DNA from: Terrimonas sp.
Lineage (GTDB): Bacteria > Bacteroidota > Bacteroidia > Chitinophagales > Chitinophagaceae
DNA length: 64,000 nucleotides
Reading direction: 5' to 3'
Assembly: GCF_003075435.1 (NCBI RefSeq)
Contig: NZ_QCZJ01000014.1
Coordinates: 1 to 64,000, forward strand
Shown: one piece after another, positions 55,641 through 64,000 of the stretch
Position numbering within the stretch: position 1 is the stretch's first letter
Layout of the letters: every line of letters begins with the position of its first letter
Made by a program: the position numbers and the translations under genes
Notes under the pieces: generated by a model
The model's database searches: none
Seen by the model: only the letters and a program-made list of their open reading frames with translations
What the model was told of the DNA's origin: nothing

Positions 55641-56162
55641 TTAGTATTTGCATTTGGGTGAATAAATTTTCTTCTTCGTCCAGCCAATAACCATTCCTTT
55701 CGCGGGATCAACACATTCAAAATAACCGCTTTCGGGCGGTGTAACTGTCGACACTAACGTGAAGGCATTCTCTATATACTTTGTTATAGTAATATTTTCC
55801 GGCGAACTGATATCAAGCACCAGTAAGTCATTATAAGTATTGGTATAAAGTGAATTGTTCAGGATGCTGATTTCCTGTGCACCGGCTATCGGAATAAATC
55901 CTTCTCTAACCGGTTTGGAAGGGTCCGCAATAGATATTACATGAATGCCTTTCCCATTTTCTACCTGGTATAAGAGTTTATCTTTCACATAAATCTTTCC
56001 TGCATTTTCAATAGCCTGTGGTTGTTGAAAGCTGACAGATGATGGTTTTGCCTTTTCGGCATACACAGGTACATATCCTTCTGTTTCTTTTGGAGGTGGA
56101 GGATCAACCGTGCAGGCAGAAATACAACACACACATATAATGGGAATTAGCTTCTTTATCAT
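55641..56162 (-). CDS. Short LVIVD-repeat lipoprotein
   Basis: A 173-residue lipoprotein (ICVCCISACT lipobox, then D-P-P-P-P). Motifs are EGYVPVYAE, GKIYVKDKLLYQVENGKGIH and NDLLVLDISSPENITI. It contains fewer blades than a complete propeller, so it may work with the longer LVIVD protein that follows or be a shortened form. No ligand is known. Confidence 0.78.
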   Translation of the reverse strand: MIKKLIPIICVCCISACTVDPPPPKETEGYVPVYAEKAKPSSVSFQQPQAIENAGKIYVKDKLLYQVENGKGIHVISIADPSKPVREGFIPIAGAQEISILNNSLYTNTYNDLLVLDISSPENITITKYIENAFTLVSTVTPPESGYFECVDPAKGMVIGWTKKKIYSPKCKY

Positions 56163-56400
56163 AGCAGCATTTTTAGGTTATGAGAAAGCGAAACAACTGG
56201 CTGACAGGAAAAGTTGAATAACCATTGCATGACAGGTAATGTATTTTTTTGATAAAGTAAAAACCGACAAAACCATGACAAGCCAATGAATGGAAGATAT
56301 ACGATTGTGTAAACCGCAAGGTTGGAAACCAGTGATGAACAGCAACAGTAGTTTAAATTAGTATATTAATTTATTTTTGGCTCAGCACAAATTGAAGTTT

Positions 56401-57462
56401 ATGGAAAAGGCAATTATTTTAACCAACGGCTTACTGGCTACTGAAGATGCAAAAACCGCGCATGGTCTTATACGGGAAAGCAACCGTTATACAATTGCCG
56501 GTCTGGTAGATGCTGTACACGCAGGCAGGGATGCAGGCGAAATACTGGATGGACGTTCCCGCAATATACCGGTATTTGCAACAGTAGCGGAAGCTGTAGC
56601 AGTCGTGCAGCCTGTTCATTGTATTGTGGGTGTAGCCACCTCCGGAGGTATTTTTCCCGGAGCATTACTGGATGAGGTAAAAGAAGCCATACAACTGGGA
56701 TTATCTGTAGTGAACGGATTACACGACCTGTTAAGTGACAATGAAGATATAGTAGCGCTTGCAAAATTGAAAGGAGTAACGTTAACGGATATACGAAGAC
56801 CGAAAAAGATGAAAGAACTTCATTTCTGGTCGGGCGATATTTTATCACTTACCACACCCATAGTTGCCGTACTTGGAACAGACTGCGGCTTAGGTAAACG
56901 CACAACAACCCGCTTTTTAATGCATGCCTGCAATGCCGCCGGTATAAAGGCGGCAATGATTTATACCGGGCAAACCGGCTGGTTGCAGGGAGGTAAATAT
57001 GGTTTTGTACTGGATGCCACACCAAATGATTTTGTTTCAGGGGAACTGGAACATGCTGTATTAAGCTGCGTTAAAGAAACAGGTGCGGAGATTATTTTTA
57101 TAGAAGGTCAGGCTGCCCTACGCAATCCCAGCGGACCCTGTGGTGCTGAAATGTTGATTTCAGGCTGTGCAAAATCGGTAGTGCTGTTGCATGCGCCTAA
57201 ACGGGAATATTACGATTTTAAGCCTGCATTGGGGAAAATACACTCCCTGTCTTCTGAAATCGAACTGATAGAAAAATATGGTTCAAAAGTTATTGCAATA
57301 GCGCTGAATACTGAACATTGTAACCTTGCCGAAGCGGAACAGTTTCAAAAAAAATACGAAACCGATCTTGGATTGCCGGTATTGCTTCCTTTAGAAAAAG
57401 GAGTAACAACACTTGTTCCTGTACTTGCTTCTTTAGTGAACAACAGCAAAATATTAATATGA
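56401..57462 (+). CDS. DUF1611 / DgcN-like protein
   Basis: A 353-residue P-loop protein. The Walker A-like GTDCGLGKRT is at residues 159-168, and VATSGGIFPGALL at 78-90 is a family block. DUF1611 proteins often pair with a dipeptide epimerase-type enzyme. In recent work on marine bacteria DgcN acetylates D-glutamate and DgcA racemises the N-acetyl product. The gene order here is the same and the ATGA overlap with the next gene is tight. A TTG at 56377 would add eight residues; ATG 56401 is preferred. Confidence 0.75.
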   Translation: MEKAIILTNGLLATEDAKTAHGLIRESNRYTIAGLVDAVHAGRDAGEILDGRSRNIPVFATVAEAVAVVQPVHCIVGVATSGGIFPGALLDEVKEAIQLGLSVVNGLHDLLSDNEDIVALAKLKGVTLTDIRRPKKMKELHFWSGDILSLTTPIVAVLGTDCGLGKRTTTRFLMHACNAAGIKAAMIYTGQTGWLQGGKYGFVLDATPNDFVSGELEHAVLSCVKETGAEIIFIEGQAALRNPSGPCGAEMLISGCAKSVVLLHAPKREYYDFKPALGKIHSLSSEIELIEKYGSKVIAIALNTEHCNLAEAEQFQKKYETDLGLPVLLPLEKGVTTLVPVLASLVNNSKILI

Positions 57463-58526
57463 AGATTATAGAGGCAAATGCGTTTATCAAAAACCTGCGG
57501 TTAAAAAAACCATATACTATTGCCAGGCAGCAGATTGAAGATGTAGAGAATGTTTTTCTTGAAATAAAACTTGAAAACGGAATAACGGGGATAGGCGCAG
57601 CTAATCCGGAGTTTGAAGTTGTTGGTGAATCCCCGGCTGATACGCTTATCAACCTGGAAAAAGAAATATTACCGTGGCTAACAGGAAAGGATATACGGAG
57701 TTTTAATACATTGATTGATACTGTTGATACCATGTTGCCGCATAAACCCGGCACATTAGCCTGCACAGATATAGCCTTGCACGATGCTTTCGGAAAATTT
57801 ATTGATATGCCGGTAACAGGTTTCTATGGAAAACATTATTCCGCTTTACCTACTTCTGTTACCATTGGCATACTGGATATACAACAGACACTTGAAGAAG
57901 CGGCCGCATTTAAAACACTTGGTTTTCGCATCCTGAAACTAAAAACAGGCCTCAATCCTGATGAAGACGCAGAGAAAGTCATTAAACTCCGCGAAACATT
58001 CGGTGATTATTTTATCATCAGGGTAGATGCCAATACCGGATATACGCTTAAGCAACTGGAACGCTTCATGCATCTCACCTCTAGTAAGCCCGTAGAATTA
58101 ATTGAGCAGCCCTTACCACCCGGGTCTGATGAAGCACTTGAAACACTCTCTCCTTCCGCCCGGCAGATGCTTGCGGCTGATGAATCCCTGAAAGACAATA
58201 CCTCGGCATTTAAACTATGCCAATCGGGCCGGTATGGTATTTATAATATAAAATTGATGAAATGCGGCGGCATCAGGGGCGCCTTCAAAATCGCGGCTGT
58301 AGCAGAACCTGCAAGCGCTGAGCTTTTCTGGGGTTGCAATGATGAAAGTATTGTGAGTATTGCCGCTGCGCTCCATGCCGCATTTTCATGTAAGCATACC
58401 CGTTATATAGATCTTGATGGCAGTTTTGACCTGGCAGAAGATATAGTTGAGGGTGGTTTTCTGGTAAAAGATGGCATGATGTCATTATCAGGAGGTGCAG
58501 GATTAGGAATTAAACGCATCTGCTGA
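57459..58526 (+). CDS. Dipeptide epimerase / DgcA-like enolase-superfamily enzyme
   Basis: A 355-residue MR/MLE-type barrel. Catalytic and metal residues are visible: Lys160 and Lys162 (ILKLKTG), Asp190 (RVDANTG), Glu216 (ELIEQP), Asp241 (AADES) and Lys265 (IYNIKLMKCGG). This is the pattern of L-Ala-D/L-Glu epimerases and of DgcA N-acetyl-D-Glu racemase. The overlap with the DUF1611 gene favours the D-glutamate route, but murein dipeptide recycling is equally allowed by the residues. Confidence 0.85.
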   Translation: MKIIEANAFIKNLRLKKPYTIARQQIEDVENVFLEIKLENGITGIGAANPEFEVVGESPADTLINLEKEILPWLTGKDIRSFNTLIDTVDTMLPHKPGTLACTDIALHDAFGKFIDMPVTGFYGKHYSALPTSVTIGILDIQQTLEEAAAFKTLGFRILKLKTGLNPDEDAEKVIKLRETFGDYFIIRVDANTGYTLKQLERFMHLTSSKPVELIEQPLPPGSDEALETLSPSARQMLAADESLKDNTSAFKLCQSGRYGIYNIKLMKCGGIRGAFKIAAVAEPASAELFWGCNDESIVSIAAALHAAFSCKHTRYIDLDGSFDLAEDIVEGGFLVKDGMMSLSGGAGLGIKRIC

Positions 58527-58606
58527 TAATGTTTGTGTTGTTTACTTTCTCATAAAAATAAAATATCTTCATAGCATACTGATCAATCATTTTAATCGTA
58601 ACGACT

Positions 58607-59896
58607 ATGCATCGCCGGGATTTCATCAGGCAGACTTCTGCAGCGGGTATTGCTTACGCAGCTTTCCCGATACTGCCTTCATTGCAGCAACCATCAAAAT
58701 TTAAAACAGCAGTAATTGGCAGTGGCTGGTGGGGAATGAATATTACAAGAGAAGCTATAGCAGCAAGGCAATCTACTATAGTAGCATTATGCGATGTGGA
58801 TGAGCGCAACTTAAAACCGGCCGCCGTTGAAGTAGAAAAACTATCAGGCGACAGGCCTAAACAGTATAAGGATTACAGGGAATTATTACAAAAGGAAAAG
58901 CCGGAAATAGTAATTGTAGCAACGCCTGATCACTGGCATGCCCTCGCAACTATTGACGCTATAAAAAGTGGCGCACATGTATATGTAGAAAAACCCATTT
59001 GCCATACCATTAATGAAGGTAAAGCAATGGTAAAGGTTGCAAGAGCATATGACCGTATTGTACAGGTAGGCACGCATCGCCGCGTTTCGCCGCATAATAT
59101 ATCCGGCATGGAATTTTTAAAGTCGGGAAAGGCCGGTAAAATAGGTATGGTAAGAGCGTTTGTGCATTATGGTGGCGGTGCCGGTAAAATTATTCCTGAC
59201 GCAGAAGTGCCCAAAGAACTGGATTGGAATATGTGGTGCGGCCCTGCTCCAATGCAGCCATATAACCCAGCTATACATCCAAAAGGGTTCAGGCAATTTT
59301 TAAATTATGCCAACGGACAATTAGGAGATTGGGGAATGCACTGGATGGACCAGATACTTTGGTGGACTGAAGAAAAAGGCCCCAGGAAAATTTTCTCATC
59401 GGCTGCACGCCATATCCGCACAGACAATACGGATGCCCCGGATACACAAATTGTGGATTTTGAATTTGAATCGTTTACTGCAACATGGGAACACAGGTTA
59501 TACGCTGCTAATGAAGCAGAAAAAACAAATATCGGCTGCTATTTCTATGGCACAGAAGGCACTTTTCACATGGGGTGGATTGATGGGTGGACATTTTATC
59601 CTGCTGATCCCAAAAAGCCGGTTCAGCACCAGGATGCCATATTACATACTGCAGATAAGCATAATATTCCTGAATTATGGGCCAACTTTATTGACTCGGT
59701 GAGGAATAAGAAAAGACCTGTCTGCGATATCGAAACCGGGCAACGATCTACCAATATGTGTTTACTGGGAATGTTATCCCACAAACATGGCAAGAGCATT
59801 GACTGGGATCCTGAAAAACAAATAATCCTGAACGATCCTGAAGCAGAAAAACTTCTGCAGAGAGTATACAGGAAACCCTGGGAATATCCCGTATAG
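58607..59896 (+). CDS. Tat-exported Gfo/Idh/MocA oxidoreductase
   Basis: A 429-residue oxidoreductase with a short Tat-like signal (MHRRDFIRQTSAAGIAYAAF). The Rossmann motif is VIGSGWWGMNI and the catalytic-side motif YVEKPICHT carries the E-K-P lysine, with ATPDHWHALATID as in the 27-kb homologue. It resembles periplasmic Gfo/Idh proteins acting on sugars. It is 80 bp after the DgcA-like gene and may be a separate unit. Its substrate is unknown. Confidence 0.85.
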   Translation: MHRRDFIRQTSAAGIAYAAFPILPSLQQPSKFKTAVIGSGWWGMNITREAIAARQSTIVALCDVDERNLKPAAVEVEKLSGDRPKQYKDYRELLQKEKPEIVIVATPDHWHALATIDAIKSGAHVYVEKPICHTINEGKAMVKVARAYDRIVQVGTHRRVSPHNISGMEFLKSGKAGKIGMVRAFVHYGGGAGKIIPDAEVPKELDWNMWCGPAPMQPYNPAIHPKGFRQFLNYANGQLGDWGMHWMDQILWWTEEKGPRKIFSSAARHIRTDNTDAPDTQIVDFEFESFTATWEHRLYAANEAEKTNIGCYFYGTEGTFHMGWIDGWTFYPADPKKPVQHQDAILHTADKHNIPELWANFIDSVRNKKRPVCDIETGQRSTNMCLLGMLSHKHGKSIDWDPEKQIILNDPEAEKLLQRVYRKPWEYPV

Positions 59897-59920
59897 TAAG
59901 ATAAGGCTAAAGTTAATCCA

Positions 59921-61849
59921 TCAATCTTCCACTACGGCCTCTTCTCCATACATCTGGCTTTTGTATCTTAAAGATGGAGAGGGAATAAATGTACCCAGTC
60001 CTAAATTATCCCATTTACTATCTACCGACGCAATGGTTTCAGCATTTGCTACAATAATATTCGGCCAATCTCTTTCAAAATCATCCAGCGCTTTGGTTTT
60101 TCGGGTACCATCAAGTCCTACACATGCAATCCGCTTACCTTTTAGTTCATCAATATACTCAACTAAATGATGATCTCTTTTAGGATCGAGGTTATTGCAA
60201 AAACGCCATAATGCCACAGGCAAATCATGGGGGTTTACATTATACTCAACATATAATATCATCTTTATCGCCTGCATACCCGGCACATTTTTACAAATGT
60301 TTTCATGAAGTTGGCTGATATGTCCTTTCCTATCCTTTTTAACCGCTACAATCAAGCAGGGAATATTAATATTTTGTAAGTCAACATTCGCCATCCTGAT
60401 ATCAGGATAATTATCCAGCAAAAATTTTTCTTTTACTTTTTCAACCGCAACATCATGCTCATACCTGTCATCCAGTTCCTCTGAAAATTTTCTTGTGCCA
60501 TCAATACACATTTTTCCGCCAAAGCCGAGCTTGCTGCAGCTATGATCCAAAACATCCATAGGTCCATTTGAAAAAGAAATATCTGTTGCCACATTTAAGT
60601 TGGCAAACACCTGTTGTGCAAGCTTTTTGTAATCCTGTATATTGGTAAGCTCATCTGCAATAACCAGTATTTTATTAAACATCATTTGTCCTGCGCCCCA
60701 CATAGCATACATTACTTTCTGCCCCTGCCCGGCAAACTCCTTTTTGATTTTTGCAATAACAAGATTATGAAATACGCCCTCGACAGGCATTTCCATATCA
60801 ATGATTTCCGGTACCATCGTCATCTTGATCGGTGCAAGAAATATTCTTTCTGTCGCTTTTCCCAACCATGCATCTTCCTGCGGCGGAATACCTACAATGG
60901 TAGCCGGATAAACAGGTGATTTTTTATGTGTAATGCAGGTAACATGAAAGCGCGGATACCAATCGGGTAGCGAATAATAACCTGTATGATCTCCGAATGG
61001 TCCTTCCCAAATCATTTCTTCTTCGGGATCAACATATCCTTCAATTATAAAATCAGCATCTGCAGGTACTTCCAGTTCAGGCTGCGTAATACATTTTACA
61101 AGCTCTACCTTTTTCTTACGCAAAAATCCGGCAAGCATATATTCATCAACATTTTCCGGTAAAGGAGCAGTAGCAGCATATGCATACGCAGGATCACCAC
61201 CAAGCGCTACCGCCACGGGCATTCGTTTACCTTCCGTTTTATAGCCATTAAAATGCTTCGCAGATACTTTGTGCTTATGCCAATGCATACCGGTAAGTGT
61301 TGGTCCAAAAACCTGCATACGATACATACCTACATTACGTATGCCTGTATGCACATCTTTTGTATGAATAATGGGCAGGGTTATAAAAGGTCCGCTATCT
61401 TTAGGCCAACAGGTAATAACAGGTAGTTTTCCGAGATCAGGATTATCAGTTATAACCACTTCCTGGCATTCTCCTCTCCCACTTTTTACTTTAGGCATCC
61501 ACGATGCAAACTGCCCAAGTTTGGGAAGCATATTCAGCTTATCTAAAATCCCTTCTTTAGGTTTTGTCAACAATTTAAATAAGGCTTCAATTTCTTTAGC
61601 TATATCATCAAGATGCTGCACACCCAGCGCCATGCACATACGCTTTTCGCTGCCATAAGCATTCATCAATACAGGAAAATCAAACCCGGTATTCTCAAAC
61701 AATAAAGCTTTCCCACCATTATTGCTTTTGCTTATGCGGTCAGTAATTTCTGCTATTTCCAGTTTGGGATCTACAAAAGCTTTTATCCGGACAAGTTCTC
61801 CGGCTTTTTCGAGAGCGTTAATAAAATCCTGCTGATTCCTGTATGCCAT
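59921..61849 (-). CDS. UbiD-family decarboxylase
   Basis: A 642-residue prenyl-FMN-dependent decarboxylase. The start MAYRNQQDFINALEKAGELV and the central blocks PFGDHTGYYSLPDWYPRFHV and ATIVGIPPQEDAWLGKATE are those of UbiD. The long form of about 600 residues is what is usually called the menaquinone-pathway decarboxylase in Bacteroidota. It should remove the carboxylate of an aromatic quinone precursor. The family is certain, the substrate inferred. ATG 61849 is preferred over the in-frame start at 61870. Confidence 0.85.
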   Translation of the reverse strand: MAYRNQQDFINALEKAGELVRIKAFVDPKLEIAEITDRISKSNNGGKALLFENTGFDFPVLMNAYGSEKRMCMALGVQHLDDIAKEIEALFKLLTKPKEGILDKLNMLPKLGQFASWMPKVKSGRGECQEVVITDNPDLGKLPVITCWPKDSGPFITLPIIHTKDVHTGIRNVGMYRMQVFGPTLTGMHWHKHKVSAKHFNGYKTEGKRMPVAVALGGDPAYAYAATAPLPENVDEYMLAGFLRKKKVELVKCITQPELEVPADADFIIEGYVDPEEEMIWEGPFGDHTGYYSLPDWYPRFHVTCITHKKSPVYPATIVGIPPQEDAWLGKATERIFLAPIKMTMVPEIIDMEMPVEGVFHNLVIAKIKKEFAGQGQKVMYAMWGAGQMMFNKILVIADELTNIQDYKKLAQQVFANLNVATDISFSNGPMDVLDHSCSKLGFGGKMCIDGTRKFSEELDDRYEHDVAVEKVKEKFLLDNYPDIRMANVDLQNINIPCLIVAVKKDRKGHISQLHENICKNVPGMQAIKMILYVEYNVNPHDLPVALWRFCNNLDPKRDHHLVEYIDELKGKRIACVGLDGTRKTKALDDFERDWPNIIVANAETIASVDSKWDNLGLGTFIPSPSLRYKSQMYGEEAVVED

Positions 61850-61893
61850 ACTATTTATCTTATATCGCAAAGATAAAACACAAACCAGGCCGA

Positions 61894-62922
61894 TCAGGAT
61901 TTAAGCATGGATAAATATTTAAGAAAATCTTTCCGGAAACCTTTTTCTCCGGGCACAAAACTTAGATTATTCCAGTTATGATTGCCCTCTATTAATAAAG
62001 GCCCATTGTTAGTAACAGCAACATCCCAGCCTATTGACTTGTTTTCTGGCACAAGCCTTGCAGCATTTACTACAAGCTGCAAACATTCCTGCCAATATGG
62101 TATCTGAAATCCTTCAATCGGCTCATTGGTTACAGGATGGTTATATACATCAGGCTTCATCCTGTTTAAATATATCCCCGGTTTGTTGATTTTACCGGTT
62201 TGCAGGTCAATGGAGCAACCAAAATTTCTGCTGTAATTATCTGCTGATAAATTGTCAATATCGGAGTTTACGCTTACTCTTAAAAAGGCTAAAATTATGA
62301 TCACTTCGCTTTCCAAATATTGAGTGACTATCCTGATCGTATTAAGTCCTGCAGAAGACATTCTCATCAGTGCATCGTGCTGTACAACGTAAGACTCAAG
62401 CAGATCAAAACCTTTACTTTGCATAAGAGCGAGCACTTCTTCTTTATTTCTATTTTCAATATCTATTATCTCAACTGCCTTACCGGCCTGACCGGTAGAA
62501 TTTTTAATAACAACTTTGCATTTTACTTTGCTAAAAAAGTTTTCAGCAAAAGACGTGTCTGAACTCAGCTTAGACAGTGTAGCCCATTCCCTGCCGGTTA
62601 ACCCTTCAAATTGTTCAAGAAATAATATTTTATTTTTTAGCACATTTCTGTATTTCTGGGGATTCATCGCCAACTGATATTCATACATAAACCCGGTACA
62701 GCTCCAATCTTCACGTTCAGATTCATCTAAATCATAAAAACGAAATGAAAAATAATCAAGTGGTGAAGCATTATATTTAAACACTGTATAAATCACCTGC
62801 CTGTAAAGGTAAAACGCCGAAACGCCTTTCTTTTCTTTTACATATCGCACATATTCTGAAAACAAAGTCCACGGGGTCTTCACTACGTAATATACCAAAT
62901 AGAGTAGTCGTTTAACAATCAT
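61894..62922 (-). CDS. Sugar-transfer-associated ATP-grasp protein
   Basis: A 342-residue protein with a basic/aromatic N-terminus (LLYLVYYVVKTPWTLFSEYV) and an ATP-grasp core of the sugar-transfer-associated type. It has VVIKNSTGQAGKAVEIIDIE as the ATP-binding strand and DVAVTNNGPLLIEGNHNWNN as the metal-binding end. Members occur in capsule and LPS loci, where they may add an amino acid to a sugar. ATG 62922 is preferred over TTG 62934. No glycan genes are adjacent here. Confidence 0.78.
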   Translation of the reverse strand: MIVKRLLYLVYYVVKTPWTLFSEYVRYVKEKKGVSAFYLYRQVIYTVFKYNASPLDYFSFRFYDLDESEREDWSCTGFMYEYQLAMNPQKYRNVLKNKILFLEQFEGLTGREWATLSKLSSDTSFAENFFSKVKCKVVIKNSTGQAGKAVEIIDIENRNKEEVLALMQSKGFDLLESYVVQHDALMRMSSAGLNTIRIVTQYLESEVIIILAFLRVSVNSDIDNLSADNYSRNFGCSIDLQTGKINKPGIYLNRMKPDVYNHPVTNEPIEGFQIPYWQECLQLVVNAARLVPENKSIGWDVAVTNNGPLLIEGNHNWNNLSFVPGEKGFRKDFLKYLSMLKS

Positions 62923-63175
62923 GTATTTATTCAATGTTGTATCTATGATCCAAATGAAAAATCCAATTAGTAAAATGCTTATTTATGAATCAAGATACAT
63001 CTTAATCATAAACGCATAAATTTTTCATCAGGCAATTACATTCAGGGCTATAAATGGGGTAAAGCAAGATTCTTAAACAGAAGATAGTGGAATTCAATAT
63101 TAAAGAGGTTGTATAGAACTATTAAAGCAATAAACCTTGCTGCAAAATAAAGTGTTTAATTAAAAAAAACAACAA

Positions 63176-64000
63176 TTAATATACATTACGGGGGCATGCC
63201 AATCCCGGAGCGCTGCCCCCACCAAGGCGTCCCAGGGTACGATCTGACTTAAATAAGCGATAAGTAACAGTAATACCCGAAAAGTAATACCAGTCTTTTG
63301 TTTTTGGATTTCCCCTGACAGCACCTGCAGTAGGATATACAGGATTCCCGTTTTTTACTTCACCGCCCCTGTATGCAAGCTCAGCGGGTTTTGTGCCATG
63401 AGGACCTGATATCAGCACATTGTAATCAGCATAAGTGGTGCTCACATCATCAAGATAATCAGTAAACGTTTTATTAAAACGAAATTCCCATCCCAGCGTT
63501 ACTCTCTCATTTACTGCAAATTTAACTCCTGCACCAAAAGGTAATGAAAACTGATCCAACTTATATCTTTGGCGCTCAGGATATTGTGGATATCCCTGTC
63601 CTTCGGTTCCATAAGGCTGTAACCACCTTCTTGAGCCCGAAGAATCTGTAGTATATGGAGAAAAATGAAAAAAAGAAATACCCGCGAAAACATAAGGTGT
63701 ATATCTCTTTTCTAATACATCAAAAATATCATAAACAATGGTTGCACTTGCATCATAAACCCTGGAACCAAAATCAAGATTACGTTGCCTTTTAGCAAGA
63801 CTTGAACTATATTTATCTGAGGCCTGAATCGTACCAACGGTAGCAAGCCCTCTTAAATAAACCTTATCCGTTATGGCAATATTTCCTCCTAAAGCAATAG
63901 CAGGTTTAGCCTGGGAAAACGTATACCCGTTTTCCTGCAATTCCCCCTGGTAGTTGGCCAGTCCCCCAAAAGCTTCAAAACTGAATCTTTCTATTACCTT
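63176..64000 (-). CDS. PorG/DUF6089-like outer-membrane protein (5' partial)
   Basis: The reading frame is open to the window end, so the N-terminus and signal peptide are missing; 274 residues are present. The start SFEAFGGLANYQGELQENGY and the segments SQAKPAIALGGNIAI and RQRNLDFGSRVYDASATIVY match the DUF6089/PorG group of the type IX secretion machinery. It ends with a long tail rich in G/P/Y after YYFSGITVTYRLF. Part of T9SS is inferred from the family only. Confidence 0.7.
   Translation of the reverse strand, partial: KVIERFSFEAFGGLANYQGELQENGYTFSQAKPAIALGGNIAITDKVYLRGLATVGTIQASDKYSSSLAKRQRNLDFGSRVYDASATIVYDIFDVLEKRYTPYVFAGISFFHFSPYTTDSSGSRRWLQPYGTEGQGYPQYPERQRYKLDQFSLPFGAGVKFAVNERVTLGWEFRFNKTFTDYLDDVSTTYADYNVLISGPHGTKPAELAYRGGEVKNGNPVYPTAGAVRGNPKTKDWYYFSGITVTYRLFKSDRTLGRLGGGSAPGLACPRNVY

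Noticed and set aside
56163-56400. Possible riboswitch or small RNA in the gap between the LVIVD and DUF1611 genes
   Set aside because: I compared it with the cobalamin box and other common classes and saw no match; only AT-rich sequence is visible.

Overview
The window looks like chromosomal DNA of a Bacteroidota bacterium, most likely Chitinophagaceae or a close relative. The signs are a type IX secretion (T9SS) C-terminal sorting domain, a SusC/SusD pair, a PorG/DUF6089-like barrel, Bacteroidota-type promoters (TTTG, about 20 bp, TAnnTTTG/A), weak Shine-Dalgarno sites, a Bacteroidota-style GlmU-like protein and a flexirubin-type pigment cluster. I see no rRNA, tRNA, CRISPR array, transposase or phage gene. 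The genus cannot be read from the sequence.

Layout. 0-8 kb: envelope biogenesis (T9SS cargo tail, small PID-CTERM-like protein, LptD-like barrel, N-acetylmuramoyl-L-alanine amidase, MlaD/MCE protein, OstA/LptA-like protein). 8-15 kb, minus strand: a tight operon with glycosyltransferase, methyltransferase, flippase, triosephosphate isomerase, GlmU-like enzyme, small unknown protein and M1 peptidase. 15-19 kb, plus strand: orphan peptide-binding lipoprotein, YfiT/DinB-like protein, Nudix hydrolase, ATP-grasp enzyme. 19.6-30.8 kb, minus strand: a seven-gene SusCD uptake and catabolic operon (DUF6807, ThuA, two Gfo/Idh/MocA oxidoreductases, SDR, SusC, SusD) with no glycoside hydrolase. A LacI-family regulator is divergent from it, and the shared upstream region holds two palindromes that could be operators.

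32-51.8 kb: a flexirubin/aryl-polyene plus dialkylresorcinol cluster in two divergent arms. The minus arm carries a GT2-DUF2062 protein, a trifunctional MMPL/acyltransferase/methyltransferase fusion, a CrtI-like oxidoreductase, a C45-type hydrolase and AcpS. The plus arm carries an unknown secreted protein, DarA, DarB, an unknown protein, a BtrH-like protein, a SMI1/KNR4 protein, an ABC ATPase and permease, an ACP, a ketosynthase and a ketosynthase-like protein that has lost its catalytic residues (chain-length-factor type). The usual ammonia-lyase, aryl-CoA/ACP ligase, ketoreductase and dehydratase genes are not in the window, so the pathway must be completed elsewhere or has diverged.

52-64 kb: unknown secreted protein, HemN, an outer-membrane protein with two LVIVD lipoproteins, a DgcN/DgcA-like pair (D-glutamate or dipeptide epimerase chemistry), another Gfo/Idh protein, a UbiD-family decarboxylase, a sugar-transfer ATP-grasp protein and a truncated PorG-like protein.

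Many gaps, including several inside operons, carry short dispersed repeats of at least four kinds: AGCTGATAGCTGA-type palindromes, G/T/A-rich GGTGGAAGGCGTAAGG-type runs, CCCGCC...GGCGGG elements and AACCGCAAAGA-type inverted repeats. One of them appears to have extended a coding region. The best candidates for new biology are the hydrolase-free SusCD/Gfo-Idh/ThuA/DUF6807 locus with its palindromic promoter, and the pigment cluster with its fused exporter, two cysteine-type acyl-transfer candidates and an embedded SMI1/KNR4 gene.
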